Shown piece after piece: positions 8,708 to 17,600 of a stretch of 64,000 nucleotides of DNA (within the stretch, counting starts at the first letter, position 1; the number at the start of each line of letters is the position of its first letter). The notes under the pieces were generated by a model that saw only the letters and a program-made list of their open reading frames with translations, had not been told where the DNA came from and did not search any database. A program made the position numbers and the translations under genes. Source of the DNA: CAZGHS01 sp964525495 (lineage in GTDB: Bacteria; Patescibacteriota; Microgenomatia; JALYQM01); NCBI GenBank assembly GCA_964525495.1, contig CAZGHS010000005.1, forward strand, positions 1 through 64,000, read 5' to 3'.

Positions 8708-8760
8708 TAGGCTCAACATGTACATACGCATGTAGAGAGACTAGCTAGAGCCTCATTTTT
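8708..8760. other. Nested inverted repeats followed by a T-run in the divergent intergenic region
   Basis: An outer stem AGGCTC (8709-8714) can pair with GAGCCT (8748-8753). Inside it ACATG (8716-8720) pairs with CATGT (8729-8733). The right arm is followed by ATTTTT. This could be a weak transcription barrier or a protein-binding site upstream of the ATPase operon. The outer loop is long, so a classic terminator is not supported. Confidence 0.25.
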
Positions 8761-8765
8761 CATTC

Positions 8766-8793
8766 TTGTCATTTACATCCATTCGTCTACCAT
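8766..8793 (+). promoter_or_regulatory. Promoter of the F1-like ATPase operon
   Basis: TTGTCA at 8766-8771 and TACCAT at 8788-8793, spaced 16 bases, lie 6 bases before the ATG at 8800. This matches the leaderless pattern of other genes here, though the -10 is weak. Confidence 0.4.
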
Positions 8794-8799
8794 AGATAC

Positions 8800-9558
8800 A
8801 TGGGGAATTCTATATTAAAATTCCTTCGATATGTAGCCTCAATAACAACTATTCTTGTTATGGGCTTAATACACGTACAATCGGCATTTGCGATTGATCT
8901 GGGTGTAGCAACATATGTCGAAGTAGCAGAGGCAAAACAACAAACCATCGAAGATGGCAGCATCGTTGTGAGCACCCTTGATGGATTGTATCTATCACGC
9001 TATCCCTATGATCCATCTGTTTCAGGTATTATCAGTATTAACAGCGCAATTGTTTTGGGGGCTAAAGACGAGACAAATGTGCCATTACTTACAAAAGGTA
9101 ATGTAAGTGTGCGCGTCTCGACAATCAATGGACCAGTTCTTAAAGGTGACCCTATCACGTCATCCAATATACCTGGGGTTGCAATGAAAGCAACGCGCGC
9201 AGGGATGTCTATTGGAACTGCACTGGAAGATTATAACGCCACTGATCCAAATGCTGTCGGAAAAGTTTTAGTTCTCGTCGATGTGCATTACTATAATCCT
9301 AGCGGCGAACAAGATGTTGATAGTAGTTCTGCAACACTCGATGCTTGGCTACGAACAAGCATGGCCACAATTCTTGCGCTTGCAACTACAGTTGTTGGAT
9401 TCATATTCTTTGGAAAATTTGCAGTTAAAGGCGTAGAATCCCTAGGAAGAAATCCATTAGCGTCAAATACAATCAAAGTAGGCATAATTTTACAAGGATT
9501 ATTATTTATAGCATTAATCGCAGTAGGATATTTTGTGTCGTATCTGTTAGTGAGGTAA
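8800..9558 (+). CDS. Rotor c-like subunit fused to an extracytoplasmic fibre-type domain
   Basis: A 252-residue protein, about three times the usual c-subunit length. Residues 1-31 are a signal peptide ending QSAFA. Residues ~36-168 form a soluble domain, predicted outside, with VNGP-like INGPVLKGDPI and SSNIPGVAMKA. It is homologous to residues ~3284-3438 of the giant protein at 14661-25541. Residues ~185-252 form a two-helix hairpin whose polar loop GVESLGRNPLAS matches the c-subunit ...ARNPEA loop that contacts the rotor stalk. The canonical topology (N out, loop in, C out) is preserved. Aligned from the RNP loop, the position of the essential Glu/Asp in helix 2 is isoleucine (LLFIALIAVG), and no acid lies in either membrane helix. 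The glycine repeat of helix 1 is also mostly lost. It is first gene of the ATPase operon, where atpE would stand. Confidence 0.8.
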   Translation: MGNSILKFLRYVASITTILVMGLIHVQSAFAIDLGVATYVEVAEAKQQTIEDGSIVVSTLDGLYLSRYPYDPSVSGIISINSAIVLGAKDETNVPLLTKGNVSVRVSTINGPVLKGDPITSSNIPGVAMKATRAGMSIGTALEDYNATDPNAVGKVLVLVDVHYYNPSGEQDVDSSSATLDAWLRTSMATILALATTVVGFIFFGKFAVKGVESLGRNPLASNTIKVGIILQGLLFIALIAVGYFVSYLLVR

Positions 9559-9561
9559 AAA

Positions 9562-10215
9562 ATGGAAATACCACAACACGTAATAATGTGGCTAATTGGG
9601 GCTAATATAGTTCTTATGGTGTTTATCATCATAGATCGAATGGTGCTCATGGCCAAAAAAAGCGACTTGTTTGAACAAAAGTTCTTTCAAACTGCGCTCG
9701 TAACAATGCAGCAGAAAATTGATGAAATGAACAAAAAAGTCACTGATGCTGCAATTGCTCGCGAACAAGCTGCGGATTATAAAATTCAAGAATTATTAGC
9801 ACAAATAAGAACAAGCGTTTTCCACCGTTATGAGCAAGAATTCAAGTTACTCGAAGACGCTGCAAAAAATAGTTCTGTAGCCATCCAGTTAACAACCGAC
9901 GAAACATTGCAGTCTGTAAAAAAAGATTTAGAACGATCAAAAAACACTTTCCAAGATTCGTATTCAACTATCACTCAAAACATTACCAGAATGTCAGAGC
10001 AAATAAACACACTTACTCAAGAAACGATACAAAAAATTATAGAAAAAGAAACGGAAATGATTAGAAATACTCTCAAAAAACGCATAGAACAAGATATAGA
10101 TAGTATTAGTCATACAATCCTTCGGGATAGTATTTCACTAAAAGATCACGAATCACTGATAAATCAATCGATCGAAGAGTATCTTAATGATGTTCTTGGA
10201 AAACAAAAAAAATGA
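9562..10215 (+). CDS. atpF: Stator b-like subunit of the F-type ATPase
   Basis: A 217-residue protein with one N-terminal transmembrane helix (about residues 7-27, MWLIGANIVLMVFIIIDRMV), then a long charged coiled coil. This is the layout of subunit b, the peripheral stalk that holds alpha3beta3 still. It is longer than the common ~160 residues, giving a longer stalk. The identification rests on topology and on its position between the c-like and delta genes, since b subunits vary greatly in sequence. A GAGGT motif overlaps the end of the upstream gene, 6 bases before this ATG. Its end overlaps the delta start by four bases, so translation is probably coupled. Confidence 0.78.
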   Translation: MEIPQHVIMWLIGANIVLMVFIIIDRMVLMAKKSDLFEQKFFQTALVTMQQKIDEMNKKVTDAAIAREQAADYKIQELLAQIRTSVFHRYEQEFKLLEDAAKNSSVAIQLTTDETLQSVKKDLERSKNTFQDSYSTITQNITRMSEQINTLTQETIQKIIEKETEMIRNTLKKRIEQDIDSISHTILRDSISLKDHESLINQSIEEYLNDVLGKQKK

Positions 10216-10643
10216 ATATAGATAATTTAGTAATATATATAAACACTCGAAAACGTCTCATATACTTTCTGGAAGGTATTGCTCAGGCATTACAAAACAA
10301 TGTAATTATAGAAGGTGAGACTATACTAAATAAGTACTTCTCGCCTGAGGAGCAAGAATTATTAAAAAGCATAGACCCAGAGCCACATTTAAAGCTTGAA
10401 GAAATTCGCAAACAGCTGAATAATGTCAAAACAGTAGTAATATATACAGCTATTCCAATAACAGTCAACGAAGAACACCAAATCACCAAGGATCTCTACT
10501 CCAAATTAAAACCAGAATTTATCGTAGATTTCAAAATTAAACCTTCCGTACTCGCTGGTGCAATTGTTGAGTTTGATGGAAAAGTACATGACTATTCGTT
10601 GCATAAAAAAATAACCGACAATAAATATGGAAAACAAATTTGA
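10212..10643 (+). CDS. atpH: F-type ATPase delta-like subunit (short)
   Basis: A 143-residue protein against about 175-180 for typical delta. The C-terminal part contains the recognisable delta signature, KIKPSVLAGAIVEFDGKVHD, equivalent to the family's D-P-x-L-I-G-G-(I/V)-x-x-x-x-G. Predicted alternating helices precede it. The N-terminal helical domain that caps the alpha3beta3 crown is shortened. Delta links subunit b to the top of F1, so its presence implies a working stator. It overlaps b at the start and alpha at the end (17 bases), in the standard b-delta-alpha order. Confidence 0.75.
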   Translation: MNIDNLVIYINTRKRLIYFLEGIAQALQNNVIIEGETILNKYFSPEEQELLKSIDPEPHLKLEEIRKQLNNVKTVVIYTAIPITVNEEHQITKDLYSKLKPEFIVDFKIKPSVLAGAIVEFDGKVHDYSLHKKITDNKYGKQI

Positions 10644-12111
10644 AGAAGCAGTAACCATCACAAATGAAATTGGATATGTTATCGAAATAAAATATCCGAT
10701 CTTAATCGTAACCGGGCTTCCCACGGTAACGCAAAACGAATTAGTTTTGTGTGAATCTGGAGAGCTTGGGCAGGTGTTTGAAATTAAGCGAGATAAAGTA
10801 GTGATAATACTATTTTCTCAGGAGTTAGTTCCAATAGGTACGCGTATTACACGCCTCAAAAAACCTGTCACTTTTCCCCTCACAGACAATATGCTTGGAG
10901 GAATCTACGATCCACTTGGAAACGAGATAATGCCAAGAAATATTGCACCCTCAACCCAAACGCCGATTGAGAAAAAAATGCTAAACGTCAGTGGATCACT
11001 TCAAAATTTCAGAACAATTAAAAATCAATTTTATACAGGCATCAATATAATCGATATGCTTGTGCCTATTGGAAAAGGCCAGAAGCAGCTTATTATAGGT
11101 GACAGAAAGACCGGTAAACGAGCAGTAGCAATGCAGGCCGCCAGAGCCGCCATGCGGCAGGGAATCATTACGATATACGCAGGAATCGGGCTAAACGCTG
11201 CCGACACACAAAGGATCTACCAAGAATTAAAATCTGAAAATAACATGCAAGGAGCAATGATAATTGGTTCCAACTCAGTTAATTCTCCAGGATTAATATT
11301 TTTAACCCCATATGCCGCGGTAACTGTAGCTGAAATATTTCGTGATCGAGGTAACGATGTACTAGTAATACTCGACGACCTGACAACTCATGCACAGATT
11401 TATAGAGAATTGTCCTTGATTGCGGGAAGATTCCCAGGACGAGAATCATACCCTGGCGACATGTTCTACGTACACGCGCAACTCATGGAGAGAGCTGGAA
11501 ATTATCAGATATCTCCAGACAAGGAAGCAAGCATCACGGTGTTGCCGCTAGTACATATCTCAGACGGCGAACTCACAACATATATTTCAACCAATAGTAT
11601 CGGTATGAGTGACGGACACATCTTTCTTGATCGTGATTTATTCTTAAGAGGCATACGTCCACCAGTCAACATTGGTCTGTCGGTCACTCGTGCCGGAAAA
11701 CAAACACAAACCAAACTTTTACGCGATATTAATAGACAAACAAATTCTTTTTACGCGCAATATACAAAAATGCAGGAATATTCACGATTTGGTGGAGAAA
11801 TGACAGATAATATTACTGAAATTCTAGCAAAAGGCGAACGTATCAATCATTTCTTTAGACACTCTCCCGATACAGATTACAATATTAAAGTCGAGGTAAT
11901 GTTATTCGGCTTAATCTGGGCAGAATATTTCGTAAAAGAGAAGGTAGAGAAGATCGAGCTAGCACGACATAATTTACTTATAATTGCAGCTCAACCAGAT
12001 GGAAAAGCTTTTCTTAACTCACTTACAAGCGTCAATACTTTAGAAGAAATGATAAAAGAAATTAAAAATGTTGATGGACCAGTCAAAAAAATATGCGAAC
12101 TAGAACAATAA
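10627..12111 (+). CDS. atpA: F-type ATPase alpha-like subunit with altered P-loop
   Basis: A 494-residue alpha homologue, the non-catalytic nucleotide-binding partner of beta. The beta-barrel begins EIGYVIEIKYPILIVTGLP, about 15 residues earlier than in E. coli, so most of the N-terminal helix that binds delta is missing. The P-loop reads GDRKTGKRA where alpha normally has GDRQTGKTA: Lys is kept but the Mg2+-binding Thr is Arg. The Walker B strand VLVILDDLTTHA and the family segments GRESYPGDMFYVHAQLMERA and TDGQIF-like SDGHIFLDRDLF are present. The arginine finger that completes the beta active site is kept in GLSVTRAGKQTQ. Alpha therefore can support catalysis in beta, while its own nucleotide site may be weakened. 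Confidence 0.9.
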   Translation: MENKFEEAVTITNEIGYVIEIKYPILIVTGLPTVTQNELVLCESGELGQVFEIKRDKVVIILFSQELVPIGTRITRLKKPVTFPLTDNMLGGIYDPLGNEIMPRNIAPSTQTPIEKKMLNVSGSLQNFRTIKNQFYTGINIIDMLVPIGKGQKQLIIGDRKTGKRAVAMQAARAAMRQGIITIYAGIGLNAADTQRIYQELKSENNMQGAMIIGSNSVNSPGLIFLTPYAAVTVAEIFRDRGNDVLVILDDLTTHAQIYRELSLIAGRFPGRESYPGDMFYVHAQLMERAGNYQISPDKEASITVLPLVHISDGELTTYISTNSIGMSDGHIFLDRDLFLRGIRPPVNIGLSVTRAGKQTQTKLLRDINRQTNSFYAQYTKMQEYSRFGGEMTDNITEILAKGERINHFFRHSPDTDYNIKVEVMLFGLIWAEYFVKEKVEKIELARHNLLIIAAQPDGKAFLNSLTSVNTLEEMIKEIKNVDGPVKKICELEQ

Positions 12112-12947
12112 AAAATGAAATAGAATTACTTGAACAATACAATCGCTTAGCACACGCTATGGAAGAAGTATCTGTTCTTAAAATGACAGATATACGAGAT
12201 GTTGTTCTGAGTTCACGAGAATATCAGGATGGTCTCATAGATGTATTTGCAGATATTCGTTCTTCAAATGAAAAAGAAATGAAAGTTGCAATGCAAAAAG
12301 CATATCAAGTTAAGAAAAACAAAAGAGCAATCATTCTTTTTTCAGCCAACAGCCGAATGTATGGAACGATTACTGACGAAGTATTTACCAAATGCATGGC
12401 AGACGTATTAAACACAGACGACGATCTCATTATAGTAGGTAAAATCGGAAAGGAATTATACGAAACAAACGGCTACACAAAACCATTTCAGTACTACGAT
12501 CTACCAGATTATGACATTACGTTTATCGATCTCCTTCCCATATTAGGATATGTAGTTGAATATAAAACAGTTCGAGTATATTACGGACGATTTGAAAATA
12601 TGTTCACTCAATTGGCAACAGTTACAGACATTACAGGAGACAGTATTATAGAAACGCAGGAAACGACACAGAGACAAGAATTATTCATTACTGAGCCAAG
12701 TGCCGATGAATTATACAGTTTTTATACAGGACAAATTTTAAGCATCATTTTTAAACAAACGGCCTACGAATTCGAATTAGCACGCCATGCGTCGCGTATT
12801 AAAACTCTTGAAGAATCTCTACAGCACGCCGAAAATAACAAAAAAAACCAAGAAAAACTACTTAATCGCATTATGAAATTAGAGCAAGACAAGAAACAAC
12901 AAAGCAAACTATCATATATATGGGCAAAAAAAAGATATGAACAATAA
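12093..12947 (+). CDS. atpG: F-type ATPase gamma-like central stalk subunit (divergent)
   Basis: A 284-residue divergent gamma. The N-terminal helix has RTIKNEIELLEQYNRLAHAMEEVS in place of the usual IKxRIxSxxxxxKITxAMxMVxxxK. The central Rossmann-like part has RAIILFSANSRMYGTITDEV and DDLIIVGKIGKEL, matching GLCGxxN and (F)xVGRKG regions. The C-terminal helix keeps a trace of the A-R-M-x-A-M-x-x-A-T-x-N-A motif as ARHASRIKTLEESLQHAENN. The last ~35 residues, which form the shaft tip inside alpha3beta3, are highly charged (many Lys/Gln) and lack the family's ITxELxEIVxGA ending. It overlaps alpha by 19 bases and beta by 11, between them as in F-type operons. Confidence 0.78.
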   Translation: MRTRTIKNEIELLEQYNRLAHAMEEVSVLKMTDIRDVVLSSREYQDGLIDVFADIRSSNEKEMKVAMQKAYQVKKNKRAIILFSANSRMYGTITDEVFTKCMADVLNTDDDLIIVGKIGKELYETNGYTKPFQYYDLPDYDITFIDLLPILGYVVEYKTVRVYYGRFENMFTQLATVTDITGDSIIETQETTQRQELFITEPSADELYSFYTGQILSIIFKQTAYEFELARHASRIKTLEESLQHAENNKKNQEKLLNRIMKLEQDKKQQSKLSYIWAKKRYEQ

Positions 12948-14289
12948 GGGAAAAATCATCACGATATCCGGGCAAGTAGTGGAAGTGGAGTTTTTAGAAG
13001 AAAAACCACAAATCCATGAATTACTGTACGTAGAAAATATTCCCGAAGCTCGTTTAGAGGTAATCGAATCTTCACAAAACAACATATTATTTTGCCTATG
13101 TTTATCCAGTCAAGAATTACTGTATAGAGGAGCCTCTGTAACACCACTTAACACCTCCCTCAGTATTCCAGTTGGTGAGGAAGTACTGGGAAGAGCAATA
13201 AATATATTCGGGCAACCCTTAGATAATAAAGGTGAGATAACAGCCTATCGTGTACAACCCATTCACACTGTAAACATAAACGTAAAGAAAGTAGCAATCC
13301 CCAATAGAGTTATGCAGACAGGTATTAAAGCCGTAGATTTCTTCTGCCCTATTCTACTTGGTGGAAAAATTGGTATTGTCGGAGGTGCAGGTGTCGGAAA
13401 AACTACTATTTTGACTGAAATTATCAATAATATAGTTATCCAAGGTCAAGAGAAGTCAGTTTCTGTATTTGCCGGGGTGGGAGAACGTTTAAGAGAATGT
13501 CACGAGCTATATGAAACATTCCAAGACGCAAAAGTATTACCGTCTGTGGCACTAATATTTGGAACAATGGGAGAAAACCCCGCAGTTCGCTTGCGTACCG
13601 CCGCTGCTGGAGTGAAAATAGCCGAATTCTTCAGAGACACAGGCTGGAAAAACATCCTATTCTTTATCGATAACGTCTTCCGTTTCGCACAGGCAGGGTA
13701 TGAGTTATCCACGTTAACCAATAATATCCCATCAGAAGGAGGATATCAGGCTACTCTCAATTCTGAATTAGCACACTTACATGAGCGCTTGTATTCACAA
13801 GATAACTCGTGGATTACTTCGATGGAAGCAGTCTACGTACCAGCCGACGACCAGCTCGATTATGCGGTGCAGGCAATATATCCATATCTTGATTCAGTAG
13901 TTTTACTATCCCGCAACGTCTACCAGGAAGGTCGTTTCCCTGCTATAGACGTATTAAACTCAGCTTCAAGTGCTGTTAAACCTGAAATCATTGGCGAGTA
14001 TCATTACATGATCCTACTCGAAGCACAACAGCTTCTCAAAGAAACCGCTACGATTGAGCGTATCGTGTCGCTCGTGGGCGAAGCCGAGTTAAGCAAAGAA
14101 AAGCGAATTACCTACAGACGTGGTCAAACGTTAAAAAATTATATGACACAAGACTTCCATGTCATTGAAAATCAAACGGGGCGAAAAGGAGTGTCTGTTC
14201 CTCTCGAAGAAACAATCGAAGTTGTAAGAGAAATTTTAAATGGAAAATACGATAATAAAGACCCAAATGAAATGCTATACAAACAATGA
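12937..14289 (+). CDS. atpD: F-type ATPase catalytic beta-like subunit
   Basis: A 450-residue beta homologue and the likely active ATPase. Catalytic features are intact: P-loop GGAGVGKTTILTEIINN, catalytic Glu and Arg in VFAGVGERLRECHELY, Walker B in ILFFIDNVFRFAQAG, and the family segment VYVPADDQLDYAVQ. The DELSEED lever region, which pushes on gamma, is degenerate (EAELSKEKR). ENPAVRLRTAA replaces the usual NEPPGARARV. These changes suggest ATP hydrolysis is kept while coupling to the central stalk has been remodelled. It is four bases overlapped by epsilon. It is the clearest family member of the operon and a good phylogenetic marker. Confidence 0.93.
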   Translation: MNNKGKIITISGQVVEVEFLEEKPQIHELLYVENIPEARLEVIESSQNNILFCLCLSSQELLYRGASVTPLNTSLSIPVGEEVLGRAINIFGQPLDNKGEITAYRVQPIHTVNINVKKVAIPNRVMQTGIKAVDFFCPILLGGKIGIVGGAGVGKTTILTEIINNIVIQGQEKSVSVFAGVGERLRECHELYETFQDAKVLPSVALIFGTMGENPAVRLRTAAAGVKIAEFFRDTGWKNILFFIDNVFRFAQAGYELSTLTNNIPSEGGYQATLNSELAHLHERLYSQDNSWITSMEAVYVPADDQLDYAVQAIYPYLDSVVLLSRNVYQEGRFPAIDVLNSASSAVKPEIIGEYHYMILLEAQQLLKETATIERIVSLVGEAELSKEKRITYRRGQTLKNYMTQDFHVIENQTGRKGVSVPLEETIEVVREILNGKYDNKDPNEMLYKQ

Positions 14290-14570
14290 GCAACGAACAA
14301 AACAAAATAAAAGTAACTATCCGCACTCCAGAAGGAGTAATTTTTGACGAAGAATGTGCCTCTGTATCCTCGCGCAATATTTTAGGCAATTTCGATATTC
14401 TTCCATTTCACACCAATTTCATTACACACATCAACGATAATCTCACTATACGAACCCTAGATAATAATGCTAAAATAATTCCAGTTCAAATTGGAGTAGT
14501 TCGTGTAAAACGAAATATTATGGATGTATACATAATCCTTTCTCCCATTCTTCATCCATCAGATAAATAA
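14286..14570 (+). CDS. atpC: F-type ATPase epsilon-like subunit, beta-sandwich only
   Basis: A 94-residue protein covering only the N-terminal beta-sandwich of epsilon. KVTIRTPEGVIFDEECASV matches the family's start, and FDILPFHTNFIT matches the conserved GxxGILPxHAPLVT. The C-terminal two-helix domain, which in many bacteria inhibits ATP hydrolysis, is absent, so the protein is about 40 residues shorter than usual. This fits a machine that hydrolyses ATP without epsilon inhibition. The ATG overlaps the beta stop (ATGA). It is the last ATPase gene; the giant fibre gene begins 90 bases later. Confidence 0.8.
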   Translation: MSNEQNKIKVTIRTPEGVIFDEECASVSSRNILGNFDILPFHTNFITHINDNLTIRTLDNNAKIIPVQIGVVRVKRNIMDVYIILSPILHPSDK

Positions 14571-14597
14571 TTTTTCAGCTTTTTTTAATTTCATTCC

Positions 14598-14660
14598 TTG
14601 AAAATTTCAGGCAAATGTTCATACTAGAATATACGGGGTTTTAGGCCTTCGGCTTTTGGT
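14598..14660 (+). promoter_or_regulatory. Candidate promoter and short hairpin leader of the giant fibre gene
   Basis: TTGAAA at 14598-14603 and TACTAG at 14622-14627 are spaced 18 bases. Just before the ATG a small hairpin AGGC-CTTCG-GCTT can form. The promoter is weak in both boxes, so transcription may also continue from the ATPase operon. No terminator separates them. Confidence 0.35.
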
Positions 14661-17600
14661 ATGAAAATGAAAAAATTACATATAGGAATACTTGTCACTG
14701 TCTTGGTTGTGCTTATTGGGGTTCCGGTAACGGTTTCCGTCGGCGTGGCAGGATTAAACAAAGTAAACAAGCTAGCAAGTTCAAAAACTGCTAAATCAAC
14801 AACAGGTTTAGAAGCAGTTCCTCTCAATGGCCAAGTACTACAAGCAGCAACTGAGGCAACAGGTGCAAGCGTCATAAACTTTAATGCGCCAGCTATCTTT
14901 AACGAACCAACCAGATTCAATGCAGATATCGATGCAAGTGATAACAATCTCACATTGGGTGAAGGAGAATTAACAGCATCAAACGTAATTTACTCAATTC
15001 AAGGCATCAATGGTATTACCGTAACAGGTGGACAAAATGCAGTAATATCCTTTACGGGTTTAACTGGAATTCTTGCGGGCGACGGAATAGAGCTCACAAC
15101 AGGCTCAACACCAACATTAACCAACACAGGTGTCACGTCGTTTCAGGGCGAGTCCGGAGCTATCACACTAGATGAAGGAGACGGGATCGAAATAAGTGGA
15201 ACAGAAATTTCAAACGATGACCCCGGTACTGCTCAAGACATTTTCAAAATAATTGCAGTATCTGGACAAAATGATATTGAAGCTGACGAAAACAATGACA
15301 CATTAACATTCGTGGCTGGATCAAACATTACCCTCACAACAAATGACTCTGGTGACGCTCTAACAATTTCTTCTGCCGCAAGTGCTGTTAGCGGCTGGGA
15401 AGATGACGGCACTGATGTTAGGCTCTCAACTATCACAGATAATGTTGGTATCGGAACTGCAACGCCCGGTTCCAAGTTGCATGTAGTTGGTACGACAACC
15501 ATTTCATCTACCTTAACTCTGGGTGGAAGCATGGTTTTAGGAAGCGATACCGTCAATGATTTAACGGGGGACGGCCTTGCAGTGAGCGGCAGCGCATTAA
15601 CTGTTAATTTAACAACATCAGGCAGCGCTGGTTCTACATCGTCAAATTCGGGATTAGAGGTCTCTACAGCTGGATTAACCATGATTAAAGGCTGTGCAGA
15701 TGGAGAGCTTCTCAAGTGGGACAATACCGCAAATCTATGGGAATGTGCAACTGATGATGGTGGAACAACAGGCATAATCAATGTACAGGAAGGCGACGTA
15801 ACCGTAAGTGCAAGTGCAGGTACGTTAGATTTCCTTGGAAATGATTTTGCATTAACAGAATCACCTGCCGGCGAGATCAACGTTGCCATTGATTACACAA
15901 ACTCAAATATTACCCGCACAAATCAAAATGAAACCATCACAGGGACTTGGACATTTAGTAATGTAATTACGGCAAATGGCGGATTGACTATTGCGGGAGG
16001 TCAATCATTAACGCTGGGCAGTGACGCGGTAACTGACCTTACAGGAACAGGCATAACAGTTTCAGGAGGCTCACTACAAACAACTTTAGGCACATCAGTT
16101 GACTTAGCTTCTGCAGAAGTAACGGGCACGCTCCCTGTTGGAAATGGCGGTACAGGTGCTACTTCGTATACTGCAGGATCAGTAGTATTTTCGAATGGAA
16201 CTATTCTCACACAAGATAATACAAATTTATTTTGGGACGATACAAACAACCGTCTTGGTATAGGAGATAACTCGCCAAACTCTGCTTTAACAATTGGTGC
16301 AAGTGATGCCTTCCAAGTCAACTCATCCGGAGCAGTCGCAGCCGCAACAGGCATTTCTTCCTCAGGTAATTTAAACTTTACTGGATCAGGCACATACACG
16401 CTTGCAAACATTGCGAGCGGGGCGTCCTTTAGCGGAAGCAGAATAGTTGGAGTATCTCAAACAGGTGTGTTAACCACCGTGGCTGATGGAAGTGACGATC
16501 AAGTATTAACAACTGACGGCGCAGGCGTATATACCTGGAAAGACATTGGTTCAATCCTTGAACCGACAAATGCCTTTATTAACAACGGAAATTCATTTGC
16601 TGCTTCTGCGACATTAGGTACAAACGATACAAATAGTTTAGCACTTGAGACAGACGGGACGACTCGAATTACAATTCTCGCCACTGGCAATACAGGTATC
16701 GGCGATGCATCTCCCGCGTCATTGTTTACAGTAGGCTCAGGAGATTTATTTCAAGTAAACTCATCAGGAGCAATCGCAGCAGCAACAGGAGTAACCTCAT
16801 CTGGAACGATTACATTTACGGGATTAGGCTCTGGTTCTGGGTCAACACTATGTATAGACGGGTCAAATCAGGTTGTAACCTGTGCAGTCTCTCCAGGAGA
16901 TATAACAGCAGTGGGAGATATTACGTCTGGCGCAGCATTCGACGGTACTCAAGGCAATACATTGTATTTCGAAGGAACATCAATAGATGCGAACGAAATT
17001 GCACTATCAGGTGCTGATGCAACGGTAGATCGGACAATTACACTTCCAGATCTTTCAGGCACAGTTGCTCTCTTAGAAAATTCACAAACATTTTCTGGAG
17101 CTAAAACATTTACTGCTGCCATGACAATTGACGGAAATTTAGCCATCAATAGCTCAAGTACAACTATCGGTGACTCTGGCTCTGACAGCTTAACAATCAA
17201 TGCGACAATCTTAGTTGGTTCACCATTAGTATTCGAAGGTTCGACGGCTGACGGCAACGAGACAACCCTAACAGTAACTGACCCCACTGCAGATCGAACT
17301 ATTACTATTCCAGACCTAACAGGTACCGTTGCACTGCTTGAAAATGCACAAACATTCTCTGGAGCGAAAACCTTCAGCGCTGGACTCATCGTTTCTGCAA
17401 GTGGAGCATCAATAACAGGAGGAATAGATAATAACTCTGGAGGCATCACAGAGGCAGGAGCAATATCCGGAGTTACTACTTTGTCAGCATCTTCTACAGT
17501 AACGCTCACTGGTTTAGGTTCAGGGACCGGATCCTATTTGTGCTTGGACGGGTCAAACAATGTAGTTACATGTTCTGGAACAACGGGAGATATAACCGCA

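Noticed and set aside
8708..8760. tRNA or small RNA gene
   Set aside because: Nested stems exist but do not fit a tRNA cloverleaf, and no conserved RNA motif is recognised.
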